A stretch of DNA of 14,674 bases from Fidelibacterota bacterium (GCA_002701785.1 NZXC01000017.1:11800-26473); one strand, 5' to 3'. Positions 1 through 7,654 are shown, counted from the stretch's first letter. The notes: generated by a model from the letters alone, not told the origin. Program-made: numbers and translations.

Positions 1-930
1 GGTGATTATAATGTAATCATAACAGATTTGACATTAAATAATCCAATTATGCCAGGTATGGGACATATTGCCGATCTTTATTTATATGTAGATGCGAATA
101 CACCTTCCGGTAGTTCATATCCTATTGAAGTTGATAAAATAGTAGCGGATGCAAATAGTATTGAAATGTTTACAGAGATGATTTCTTCAAGTGTTTTTGT
201 TGGTACGCCTATGGCACATTTTTCAATTGATACTAGTTTTTCTATGTCTGGATCTGCAACTAGAACCATTCCTGTTTATCTGGATAATATTGTACCAATT
301 TCTGTTTTTGAAATGACTTTAATGGATATGCCTGATGGGTTAATTGTCACTTCAGTTAATCCTGTAGGGCGTTTTTCAGATGTCGGTGGATTATTTTTAG
401 ATAATACTGGAGAAGATGAAGATGGTAATTGCTTTGTTTTTGGCTATACTGTTGGAACGGCTGTTCCTTCAGGTTCTGGTCCAATATTTGAATTAACTGT
501 CCAAAGAAAGAATTCTTTTGGAGGACAATTAGGGTTGTTTTTTGGAGATGTTTCAGCTAGAGATGAAAATACTAATGAGGTAACAGTTTGTGGAACAGGT
601 TATGCTATGTTGAGCGTTGCTTTAGAACTAACAGATACCTTTATTTTTCCAAATCAGTATAAGCTATATCAAAATTATCCGAACCCATTTAACCCATCAA
701 CAGTAATTCAGTATGATATCCCAGAGCTATCACAAATTTCATTAACACTATATGACCTATCTGGGCGTGAGATTAATCAGTTGGTGAAAGAGATTCAACC
801 ACCGGGTTTAAAAACTGTGGTATGGGATGGTAAAGATTTTATGGGTAATAGAATGGGTGCTGGGATTTATATATATCAATTAAAATCAGGCAACTATGTT
901 GAATCCAAAAAGATGATATTTGTAAAGTAA
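1..930 (+). CDS. Secreted protein with tandem cohesin-like domains and FlgD-like/T9SS C-terminal sorting domain (5' truncated)
   Basis: The reading frame is open from base 1, so the true start lies outside the window and only the last 309 residues are visible. Two stretches resemble each other and the cohesin-like beta-sandwich: one ending near base 170 (GHIADLYLYV..., then DKIVADANSIE) and one at about 217-620 (TIPVYLDNIVPISVFEMTL, later GPIFELTV, then GDVSARDENTNE). After a short linker, bases 655-927 encode a typical FlgD-like/type IX sorting domain: YQNYPNPFNPSTVIQYDIP, then LYDLSGREI, WDGKD and AGIYIYQL, ending in a lysine. In FCB bacteria this domain directs export and surface attachment or release of large proteins. 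The N-terminal part and the ligand or activity are unknown. An internal TTG at base 28 is not a credible start because the frame continues upstream with similar residues. A terminator follows 24 bases after the stop, so the gene is separate from the respiratory cluster. Confidence 0.85.
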   Translation, partial: GDYNVIITDLTLNNPIMPGMGHIADLYLYVDANTPSGSSYPIEVDKIVADANSIEMFTEMISSSVFVGTPMAHFSIDTSFSMSGSATRTIPVYLDNIVPISVFEMTLMDMPDGLIVTSVNPVGRFSDVGGLFLDNTGEDEDGNCFVFGYTVGTAVPSGSGPIFELTVQRKNSFGGQLGLFFGDVSARDENTNEVTVCGTGYAMLSVALELTDTFIFPNQYKLYQNYPNPFNPSTVIQYDIPELSQISLTLYDLSGREINQLVKEIQPPGLKTVVWDGKDFMGNRMGAGIYIYQLKSGNYVESKKMIFVK

Positions 931-954
931 TTTAATTTTTTTCTCTAATTTTTC

Positions 955-979
955 AAGGCAGGTAAAACCTGCCTTTTTT
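955..979 (+). terminator. Rho-independent terminator of the secreted-protein gene
   Basis: A perfect 9-bp stem (AAGGCAGGT at 955-963 pairing with ACCTGCCTT at 967-975) encloses an AAA loop and runs directly into TTTT (976-979), giving an unbroken run of six T with the end of the stem. It lies 24 bases after the stop of the upstream gene and ahead of the tRNA, and separates the two transcription units. Confidence 0.93.
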
Positions 980-1000
980 GTCTCGTCAAACAATAAACAT

Positions 1001-1028
1001 TTGATTAATTTCACCGACTGAATAAATA
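1001..1028 (+). promoter_or_regulatory. Possible sigma70-type promoter for tRNA-Leu
   Basis: TTGATT (1001-1006) and TAAATA (1023-1028) are separated by 16 bases and end 8 bases before the mature tRNA. The match to TTGACA/TATAAT is only partial. The call rests mainly on position, between a terminator and a tRNA gene that needs its own promoter. AT-rich sequence yields such matches often. Confidence 0.3.
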
Positions 1029-1036
1029 AACAAAAT

Positions 1037-1120
1037 GCCGCGGTGGTGGAATTGGTAGACACGCCAGATTTAGGATCTGGTGCTCTTAAGGGTGTGAAGG
1101 TTCGAGTCCTTTCCGCGGCA
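1037..1120 (+). tRNA. tRNA-Leu, anticodon UAG
   Basis: This is a complete class II tRNA cloverleaf. The acceptor stem is GCCGCGG (1037-1043) with CCGCGGC (1113-1119) and discriminator A at 1120. The anticodon stem is CCAGA (1064-1068) with TCTGG (1076-1080), and the loop TTTAGGA carries anticodon TAG at 1071-1073. A long variable arm (1081-1095) is present, as expected for leucine. The T arm is GAAGG / TTCGAGT loop / CCTTT (1096-1112). It reads CUN leucine codons, mainly CUA. The bases after the discriminator are CAC, so the 3' CCA is not encoded and must be added. No terminator is visible before the next gene, 51 bases downstream. Confidence 0.96.
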
Positions 1121-1127
1121 CACTATT

Positions 1128-1164
1128 TTGAAAACAAATTATATTAACAATAAAGTTTTATAAT
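1128..1164 (+). promoter_or_regulatory. Possible promoter region of the respiratory cluster
   Basis: The 51-base gap between the tRNA and the HEAT-repeat gene holds TTGAAA (1128-1133), spaced 17 bases from TAAAGT (1151-1156). It also holds a perfect TATAAT at 1159-1164, only 7 bases from the ATG at 1172. If that box is used, transcription would start at or next to the start codon and give a leaderless mRNA, which fits the lack of a Shine-Dalgarno site there. In such AT-rich DNA this is weak evidence. Read-through from the tRNA promoter is the alternative. Confidence 0.3.
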
Positions 1165-1171
1165 TAAAAAA

Positions 1172-2008
1172 ATGCCTGAACAAAAAAAATCAGTTTTTCA
1201 AGTAATCATTCATAGTTTTTTTGTTGTTCCATTTATTATTGCAATTTTTGGTGTATTAATATTCCTAATGGCTCGTGTGCTAACTTTAGAACCTAGAACT
1301 GCTCATGATTATTTAGAGGATGTAAAAATTGGAGGAAGAACAAAGCGCTGGCAAGGGGCATTCGAACTATCAAAAATTTTAGCGAACCCAAATAGTATTC
1401 CCACTGATGATAGGTTTGTAAATGATCTAATATCTACCTATAAATATTCTGAGAATGAAAGAGATAATAGAATACAGATTTATTTAGCACTTGCGATGGG
1501 TAGAACAAGGGACGAAAGATATTCAGATATTCTAGAAAACTCCTTAAACAATGAAGCTGAAGACATTTTAAGTGCTGTAATATTTTCTTTAGGCTTGATT
1601 GCTAATCAAAATAGTCTGGAAAAGTTATTGATATTAAATAATCATTCCTCTGCTAGGGTTCGGCATCAATTAGTTGTAGCTCTTGGTAATTATAATAATA
1701 ATCAATCTCGTAAAGTTTTATATGAATCATTAAATGATGTAGAGCCAAATGTTAGATGGGATGCAGCAATCTCTTTGGCAAAACAAAAAGATAATAAAGG
1801 ACGAAGAATAATATTAGATCTTATGGATAGAAAATATTTAGATTCTTTTCCTAATATTGATCCAATAGAACAAAACCAAGCTATGATGACAGCAATTGCT
1901 ATTAGTAAACAAATATTAGATGATGAAATAAAGGAAATGTTAATAGAATTGATGGATAACGATATCAATATGAAGATTCGTCAAGCTGCACGAAATGCAT
2001 TACAATAA
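1172..2008 (+). CDS. Membrane-anchored HEAT-repeat protein of the respiratory cluster
   Basis: This 278-residue protein has one hydrophobic segment at about residues 9-37 after a short charged N-terminus. From about residue 55 it continues as paired amphipathic helices of HEAT/PBS-lyase type. The clearest units lie at 98-125, 131-155 (DILSAVIFSLGLIA), 161-188 (ARVRHQLVVALGNY) and 192-220 (PNVRWDAAISLAKQKD), with a last one near 252-278. Such repeats are protein-binding scaffolds, and no catalytic motif is seen. It is the first gene of the cluster and ends 17 bases before the Rieske gene, so a role in assembling or holding the bc complex is plausible but inferred. The ATG at 1172 has no Shine-Dalgarno sequence; a possible TATAAT lies just upstream. 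The function is otherwise unknown. Confidence 0.8.
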   Translation: MPEQKKSVFQVIIHSFFVVPFIIAIFGVLIFLMARVLTLEPRTAHDYLEDVKIGGRTKRWQGAFELSKILANPNSIPTDDRFVNDLISTYKYSENERDNRIQIYLALAMGRTRDERYSDILENSLNNEAEDILSAVIFSLGLIANQNSLEKLLILNNHSSARVRHQLVVALGNYNNNQSRKVLYESLNDVEPNVRWDAAISLAKQKDNKGRRIILDLMDRKYLDSFPNIDPIEQNQAMMTAIAISKQILDDEIKEMLIELMDNDINMKIRQAARNALQ

Positions 2009-2025
2009 AGTATTGGATATATAAT

Positions 2026-2595
2026 ATGCCAGATGGTAAAAGCACAGTATCGAAGCCCCCAGATCCTAAGTCGCCTGCAGCACTTGGCAAAACGACAAAA
2101 GATAATGAAGATATAAATAGAAGATCTTTCTTTTCTTGGTTATCCTTTGGTTGGGTTGGATTTGTAGCTGCTACAGGTGGGTTCTTTACAATGATGTTGA
2201 GATTCTTGTTTCCTAATGTTCTTTTTGAGCCTGTACAAACTTTTCGGGCAGGTTACCCTGATGATTATATAATTGGTGCAGTTAATACGAAATGGAAAGA
2301 TAAATATGGAGTATGGATTATTCGAAATGATCAAGGTCTATATGCATTATCTACTGTATGTACCCATTTAGGATGTACACCAAATTGGCTTACTACATCT
2401 CGAAAATTTAAATGTCCTTGTCATGGAAGTGGATTTAAAATGACAGGAATTAATTTTGAGGGTCCTGCACCTAGGCCGCTTGAGAGATATCGTATTGTAC
2501 TTGCAGATAGTGGTGAAATTATAGTAGATAAGACTCAAAAGTATCAACAGGAAAAAGGCCAATGGAATGACCCAGAAGCATTTTTAACAGTATAG
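2026..2595 (+). CDS. petC: Rieske [2Fe-2S] protein of a bc-type complex
   Basis: A 189-residue Rieske iron-sulfur subunit that takes the first electron from quinol at the Qo site and passes it to a c-type heme. Both cluster-binding boxes are intact: CTHLGC at 112-117 (ligands C112, H114) and CPCHGSGF at 130-137 (ligands C130, C133-equivalent His), with C117 and C132 able to form the usual disulfide. GPAPRPLERY at 146-155 is the conserved segment after box II. The N-terminus carries a twin-arginine-like motif NRRSFF (31-36), followed by a hydrophobic anchor at about 38-62, as is usual for Tat-exported Rieske proteins. The start at 2026 is 17 bases after the HEAT gene. The stop is 9 bases before the cytochrome b start. 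The symbol follows b6f naming, since the cytochrome b partner is of the split b6 type. Confidence 0.95.
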   Translation: MPDGKSTVSKPPDPKSPAALGKTTKDNEDINRRSFFSWLSFGWVGFVAATGGFFTMMLRFLFPNVLFEPVQTFRAGYPDDYIIGAVNTKWKDKYGVWIIRNDQGLYALSTVCTHLGCTPNWLTTSRKFKCPCHGSGFKMTGINFEGPAPRPLERYRIVLADSGEIIVDKTQKYQQEKGQWNDPEAFLTV

Positions 2596-2604
2596 AGAAA
2601 AAAT

Positions 2605-3399
2605 ATGTCTGAAGAAAAAAATAAATCTTTTTTAGAAAAAGCAGCTGAATCGCAAGTATGGAGATCAATTTTTCGAGGTGGTGGTGTACCAAGAAATAGA
2701 CGTCAACGTATGATGTCAGTATTGAATTCAGTTTTCTTACACTTACATCCTGTTCGACTTCCAAAACATGCAGTGAAATTAAAGTTCACATGGTGTATGG
2801 GTGGTTTATCTTTTTTTATATTTCTAATACTTACAATCTCTGGAATTCTATTAATGTTTTATTATAGACCAACAATAGAATATGCTTATACAGATATTAT
2901 TGATTTAGCTGAACAAGTTCCTTTTGGAATTATGCGTGAATTACATCGGTGGGGTGCCCATGCAATGGTCATTACTGTTTGGTTACATATGTTTAGAGTA
3001 TTTATGACTGGTTCATATAAGCCTCCTAGAGAATTCAATTGGTCTATTGGCGTGATATTACTATTGTTAACTCTATTATTGAGTTTTACAGGTTATCTAT
3101 TGCCTTGGGATCAATTAGCAATATGGGCAATAACAGTTGGTGGTAATATGGCTCGTGCTACTCCATTTCTAGGTTCAGAAGGTCCAGGCGCTTCTCTACT
3201 TGCAATCGGTGATATTAACTTTATTACCATGGGAAGTGATGCGAGATTTGCTTTGATTGGAGGTCGTTTTATGGGAGAAGCAGCTTTATTGCGGTTTTAT
3301 GTTTTACACTGTATAGGTCTACCATTTATTATTATGATTTTTATGGCTGTTCATTTTTGGAGAGTGAGAAAGGATGGCGGTATTTCCACACCAGTATAA
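2605..3399 (+). CDS. petB: Cytochrome b N-terminal subunit, b6-like (four heme-binding helices)
   Basis: A 264-residue membrane protein that binds two b hemes and forms part of both quinone sites. The helix-B ligands are H114 and H128 in [10 protein letters not shown]...WLHMFRV. The helix-D ligands are H235 and H250 in YVLHCIGLP...AVHFWRVRK. The helix-D spacing is 15 residues, as in cytochrome b6 and menaquinol bc complexes, not the 14 of mitochondrial-type cytochrome b. [13 protein letters not shown] (163-175) is the Qo-side motif in its b6-like form. An N-terminal soluble extension of about 50 residues precedes helix A (about 66-87). The protein stops after helix D, and the remaining helices are in the next gene, which starts two bases after this stop. 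The cytochrome b of this complex is therefore split and the two halves are probably translated together. Only a weak AGAG-like ribosome site is seen. Confidence 0.95.
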   Translation: MSEEKNKSFLEKAAESQVWRSIFRGGGVPRNRRQRMMSVLNSVFLHLHPVRLPKHAVKLKFTWCMGGLSFFIFLILTISGILLMFYYRPTIEYAYTDIIDLAEQVPFGIMRELHRWGAHAMVITVWLHMFRVFMTGSYKPPREFNWSIGVILLLLTLLLSFTGYLLPWDQLAIWAITVGGNMARATPFLGSEGPGASLLAIGDINFITMGSDARFALIGGRFMGEAALLRFYVLHCIGLPFIIMIFMAVHFWRVRKDGGISTPV

Positions 3400-3401
3400 T
3401 T

Positions 3402-4520
3402 ATGGGATCCTTTAAAGAAATAGTAAATACAATATCTAATCCAACAATATTATTCACTTCCGTTGTAATTATATTTCCTTTTGTATTTCCTCCGTCAGAC
3501 TGGTTTGAAAAATGGCACCGGAAATTAGGTTTACATCACTTATGGGGAACAAATGCAATTGTTATAGCCATGATAGCAATGGTTACTTTTTTTGTTTATG
3601 GTTTGGGAGATTATAATTTTCAGAAAATAGTATTGAAACCAGACAATGTTCCAATTTCAGGAATGATTTTTCTTGTCGTTTTCTTTACTTGGTTATCTAT
3701 GCATCAAGCGTATAAAAATGATGAAAGGTTAGATGCTGGTCAGAAGCCAGATGAGTTTTACGAAGCTCCAAATGATAAAGTATTAGTATGGCCAGATTTA
3801 GTATATGTTGAGCTTATTTCATTAATAATAATGTCAGCTTTTTTATTAGTATGGTCCATTGGTCTCCCTGCGCCAATTGAAGAACCTGCTAATCCTACAG
3901 AATCCCCAAATCCTGCAAAAGCGCCTTGGTATTTTTTGGGACTTCAGGAAATGTTAGTTTATTTTGATCCATGGATGGCTGGTGTTGTTTTGCCTAGTCT
4001 AATAATTGTTGGTTTAATGGCTATGCCTTATATAGATCGAAGTTCTGAAAACTCGGGATTTTATAGCTATAAACGTAGAAGACTGGCTATCTCTTTATTT
4101 ATGTTTGGATGGTTAGTCTTATGGGTTATGTTAATAATTGTAGGGACCGTATTAAGAGGTCCAAACTGGAATTTCTTTGGACCATTTGAATACTGGGATG
4201 TACATAAGTTGGAGGCGTTAACCAATATAAATTTATCAGAGATAGTTTACATAAAATTGTTGAGTACAGGATTACCTGATAGCATTTTATTACGTGAAAT
4301 TTGGGGCATTCTAATTACTCTTGCCTATTTTCTTATCTTACCTCCATTATTGGCTAAAACGATACTTAAGGATATGTATGCTAGATTGGGAGTAGTTAGA
4401 TATTCATTGTTTATTGTTTTAATCATTACTGCACTAACCCTACCTATTAAGATGTATCTTAGGTGGATATTTAATTTGAAATATATTATTTCAATTCCTG
4501 AATATTTTTTCAATTTTTAA
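3402..4520 (+). CDS. petD: Cytochrome b C-terminal subunit (subunit-IV-like), enlarged
   Basis: A 372-residue partner of the b6-like protein that completes the Qo pocket. The recognisable core is PDLVYVELISLIIMSAFLLV (131-150, helix E), PNPAKAPWYFLGLQEML (169-185), DPWMAGVVLPSLIIVGLMAM (189-208, helix F), a further helix at about 228-250, and RGPNWNFFGPFEYWD (252-266). Two things stand out. The usual PEWY glutamate is alanine (APWYF, 174-178). The protein is also more than twice the usual length of about 160 residues: about 115 extra N-terminal residues hold three probable membrane segments (about 13-30, 51-67, 85-101), and a C-terminal part holds two more (about 301-319, 334-352). The start is placed at ATG 3402, two bases after the previous stop; an in-frame TTG at 3357 would overlap the previous gene by 43 bases and is less likely. 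No CxxCH motif is present. Confidence 0.88.
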   Translation: MGSFKEIVNTISNPTILFTSVVIIFPFVFPPSDWFEKWHRKLGLHHLWGTNAIVIAMIAMVTFFVYGLGDYNFQKIVLKPDNVPISGMIFLVVFFTWLSMHQAYKNDERLDAGQKPDEFYEAPNDKVLVWPDLVYVELISLIIMSAFLLVWSIGLPAPIEEPANPTESPNPAKAPWYFLGLQEMLVYFDPWMAGVVLPSLIIVGLMAMPYIDRSSENSGFYSYKRRRLAISLFMFGWLVLWVMLIIVGTVLRGPNWNFFGPFEYWDVHKLEALTNINLSEIVYIKLLSTGLPDSILLREIWGILITLAYFLILPPLLAKTILKDMYARLGVVRYSLFIVLIITALTLPIKMYLRWIFNLKYIISIPEYFFNF

Positions 4521-4531
4521 TTATTTAGTAT

Positions 4532-7500
4532 ATGTCAGAAAGTCAAGAAAGACACTATAATATCCTAAAGTTGAATCGTTTATTTGCGATTTCATCTATT
4601 ATATTTACCGCAGTTTGGTTACTTGTATTTTTTGATGATTATCAACGTCCTTGGAAAAAATACCAGAAAGAATTTCGAAAATTAGAAATTGAAAAGGTTC
4701 GTTCTGATCTTAGTGAATTGTCAATTCAATTAGAGAGTAATTCGAAGTATAATGTGCTTAAAGAGGAATTATTATTCTCAGAAAAAAAATTAGAAGGCCG
4801 TAAAAATGAATTAAATAATATTGTTAATGAACTTACAATATTGGAAGCAGTATTATATAAAAATAACCAATTGTATCAATTTGCAAAAGCAGATTTAGAT
4901 GTTCTCAAATATGATTATGAAAAAAGTCAATTTGGTCATATAAAGAGTGCAGATATAGAAAAAAAATATTTTACTCTTAAAGACAGTGTAGATAAGTATT
5001 TTTTGATACGAGAGCAATCAGAGACAAAAATTGATAAAGCAAATGAGACACGACAAGAAATAACCAAAGAAATTAGTCTAATAAATGGTTCCTTAACATC
5101 ATTGACCCGTGAAAAGAATATGATGGAAAGAAAATTATCCAAAGTTGATCCTGAAGCAATGACATTTGCTAATAAGATAGGTAATATTGTAAGAGATTTG
5201 CCTGTGCTTGATTTTATTGACCCTTATTATAAGGTTAAACAGGTAGTAGTTAATGATTTAGAAGAAGATCTTGTTTATATGGGAATGCCAAAAGTAGACC
5301 GTTGTGTTACTTGCCATGTTGGAATAGATAAAGATGGTTTCGAAGACGCTCCTCAGCCCTATACTACTCATCCAAAGCTTGATTTAATGGTAGGTCCGAG
5401 CTCATCTCATCCAATTAGTGAATTTGGATGTACTTCATGTCATGCAGGTCGTGGAAGAGGGACAGGATTTTATTCTTCTGCTCATAGCCCAAATGATAAA
5501 GAAACTGAGCATCGCTGGGAGGAAGAATACGATTGGGAGCCAATGCATTATTGGGAGAACCCTATGTTACCTACACGTTATACAGAGGCAGGTTGTTATA
5601 AATGTCATAGTGGTAATATGCCTTTAAAAGAAGCCGAAACATTAAGTCTTGGCTTATCAGTTTATGAAAAATCAGGTTGTTATGCATGTCATAATATTGA
5701 TCGTTGGGATGATGCGCCTAAGCCTGGACCCAGTCTTTATAAATTAGCATCAAAAACAAATAAAGACTGGACATATAAATGGATTATGGATCCCAGATCA
5801 TTTCGTCATAACACATGGATGCCTCATTTCTTTAACAAAGGGAATAATAGTTCTCCTGATGATATTAAAAGAAATGAACAAGAAGTTCTAGCTATGACCG
5901 AATATTTATTTAGTAAATCGGAATCCTATAAAACAATTAGTTTTGATGCTTCAGGAGACTATGATCGTGGCCGTGTTCTTGTGAATTCATTAGGATGCAA
6001 AGGATGCCATCAGATCCAACATGATCCTGAACCTAATTATGACCCAACAATTCAAGCTATACGTTCGGAGCAAGGTCCAAATTTGATTAACTTAGGATCT
6101 AAGGTAAATGAAGATTGGTTGATTAGCTGGTTAAAAAATCCATATAGTTATCATGAAGGAACTAAGATGCCAAATTTGCGGATAACAGATCAAGAAGCAA
6201 TAGATATCGCAACATTCTTATTAGCTGATAAAGATAAAGACTTTGATAATATGAATACTGCACAAATAAATGATGATGTCCTAAATGAAATTTCTGCTGA
6301 CTTTCTTTCTCAATTATTGAGACAATCTCAAATTGATGAAAAACTATCTAACATGAGTACCAAAGAAAAATTGAATTATTCTGGCGAAAAGCTTATTGGT
6401 CATTACGGATGTTATTCTTGTCATAATATTGCAGGATTTGAAGACCGAAAGCCAATAGGAATAGCTTTAGATGTTGAAGGAAGTAAATTGATTTCTAAAC
6501 TTGATTTTGGTTTCTGGCATAATGAAATACCTCATACAAAGTGGGATTGGTTTTATACAAAAATTAATAGACCAGAAACTTTTGATCTTATTCCTAATGA
6601 AGATGGGTCTGTATCAGTTAAAGAATTACGACCACTTGATAAATCACGCATGCCACATTATGGATTGAATGATAAGGAAATAAATGGTTTGGTTACTTTA
6701 ATAATGGGTTTAGTTAAGGATGAGATACCTGAAAGTAAACTTCCGGAAAAAACTCCAGATTATCTAGCAGTAACTAATGGAGAAAGGTTTATCCATACAA
6801 ATAATTGTCTAGGGTGTCATAAAATTGATGGAGAAGGAGGAGCAATTTGGCCTTCAACAGCTATATGGCTTGAAGAAATAGCGGGATCAGAAAACTCTGA
6901 GGATATGAGCATTGTTCAAAGTTTTAGTCCACCACTTTTAAATACTCAAGGTAAAAAGGTGCAGCCGGAATGGCTATTAAATTGGTTTCAAAATATATCT
7001 ATGATACGACCCCATTTGCAGGTGCGAATGCCCAGCTATGATTTTACCAATGAAGAATGGAACAGTGTAATTTCATATTTTCAATCGAAAGATGGCTTAT
7101 CATTGAAATATGAAAATCCGCATAATTTTTCGAAAGCATCTAATTCATATAAGGCAGGAGAAAAGATTCAGGAAGAAGGAGCTTGTATAAACTGTCATTT
7201 TTATGGAGAAATGAAACCACGTCAGGATGCTCTTACTTGGGCTCCAAATCTAGTTCTAACAAAAGAAAGACTTCGACCAGAATGGTTGATAGATTGGTTC
7301 AATAACCCTCAGACTATTATGCCAGGAACTACAATGCCTGCTCCTTATATGCCAGTTGATGAACCAATTTCTGATGTGAAAGAATATTGGGGTAATGAAG
7401 TTGCATCATTTGTTGGGGATACTACCGGCATGTTATACGGACTTATTGATTGGATGTGGGGTTTAGAAGGAAAAGAAGATGTTTCATTTATAGTAAAAGA

Positions 7501-7573
7501 ACATCTCGATAATAAAGGATACGGATTTATTTCGGATGATGAAGATGATGAATGGGGAGATGACGAATGGTAA
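4532..7573 (+). CDS. Membrane-anchored octaheme cytochrome c with long coiled coil; likely electron link from bc complex to oxidase
   Basis: This 1013-residue protein has a membrane anchor at about residues 15-34 and a long charged helical stretch at about 42-205 that looks like coiled coil. Eight CxxCH heme-c sites start at C258, C300, C355, C383, C489, C627, C759 and C885. The last five each precede a Met-Pro that can give the distal ligand: M430, M546, M707, M833, M935. They sit in repeated modules with a W(L/I)xxWxxNP-like segment (for example DWLISWLKNP at 528-537 and EWLIDWFNNP at 917-926). The first three have no such Met-Pro and may be His/His ligated; HPISEFGCTSCH (293-304) is typical of multiheme proteins. 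The position after the split cytochrome b suggests it replaces cytochrome c1 and probably the soluble carrier. The C-terminus is an acidic tail ending in EDDEWGDDEW, shared with oxidase subunit II. No Shine-Dalgarno site is seen at ATG 4532. The heme count is certain; the electron route is inferred. Confidence 0.9.
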   Translation: MSESQERHYNILKLNRLFAISSIIFTAVWLLVFFDDYQRPWKKYQKEFRKLEIEKVRSDLSELSIQLESNSKYNVLKEELLFSEKKLEGRKNELNNIVNELTILEAVLYKNNQLYQFAKADLDVLKYDYEKSQFGHIKSADIEKKYFTLKDSVDKYFLIREQSETKIDKANETRQEITKEISLINGSLTSLTREKNMMERKLSKVDPEAMTFANKIGNIVRDLPVLDFIDPYYKVKQVVVNDLEEDLVYMGMPKVDRCVTCHVGIDKDGFEDAPQPYTTHPKLDLMVGPSSSHPISEFGCTSCHAGRGRGTGFYSSAHSPNDKETEHRWEEEYDWEPMHYWENPMLPTRYTEAGCYKCHSGNMPLKEAETLSLGLSVYEKSGCYACHNIDRWDDAPKPGPSLYKLASKTNKDWTYKWIMDPRSFRHNTWMPHFFNKGNNSSPDDIKRNEQEVLAMTEYLFSKSESYKTISFDASGDYDRGRVLVNSLGCKGCHQIQHDPEPNYDPTIQAIRSEQGPNLINLGSKVNEDWLISWLKNPYSYHEGTKMPNLRITDQEAIDIATFLLADKDKDFDNMNTAQINDDVLNEISADFLSQLLRQSQIDEKLSNMSTKEKLNYSGEKLIGHYGCYSCHNIAGFEDRKPIGIALDVEGSKLISKLDFGFWHNEIPHTKWDWFYTKINRPETFDLIPNEDGSVSVKELRPLDKSRMPHYGLNDKEINGLVTLIMGLVKDEIPESKLPEKTPDYLAVTNGERFIHTNNCLGCHKIDGEGGAIWPSTAIWLEEIAGSENSEDMSIVQSFSPPLLNTQGKKVQPEWLLNWFQNISMIRPHLQVRMPSYDFTNEEWNSVISYFQSKDGLSLKYENPHNFSKASNSYKAGEKIQEEGACINCHFYGEMKPRQDALTWAPNLVLTKERLRPEWLIDWFNNPQTIMPGTTMPAPYMPVDEPISDVKEYWGNEVASFVGDTTGMLYGLIDWMWGLEGKEDVSFIVKEHLDNKGYGFISDDEDDEWGDDEW

Positions 7574-7643
7574 TTAGATTATTTGTTATTGGATTTATAA
7601 TTTACCTTAATAAATTTATTGCTTTAATTGATATAAATTACTC

Positions 7644-7650
7644 TGGAGGA
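7644..7650 (+). promoter_or_regulatory. Strong Shine-Dalgarno site of the cupredoxin gene
   Basis: TGGAGGA lies four bases before the GTG at 7655. It is one of only two strong ribosome sites in the window and supports the GTG as the real start. It may give this gene independent and higher translation than its neighbours. Confidence 0.8.
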
Positions 7651-7654
7651 AATA

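Noticed and set aside
1037..1120. tRNA-Leu as an integration site for a mobile element
   Set aside because: No integrase gene, no direct repeat of the tRNA 3' end and no foreign-looking genes are seen in the window.
3357..3401. TTG start extending the cytochrome b C-terminal subunit upstream by 15 codons
   Set aside because: It overlaps the end of the b6-like gene in another frame. The ATG at 3402, two bases after that gene's stop, is the simpler start.
2026..7573. Alternative complex III as the quinol oxidase
   Set aside because: Rieske and cytochrome b genes are present and no ActB-like molybdopterin-type or NrfD-like subunit is seen.
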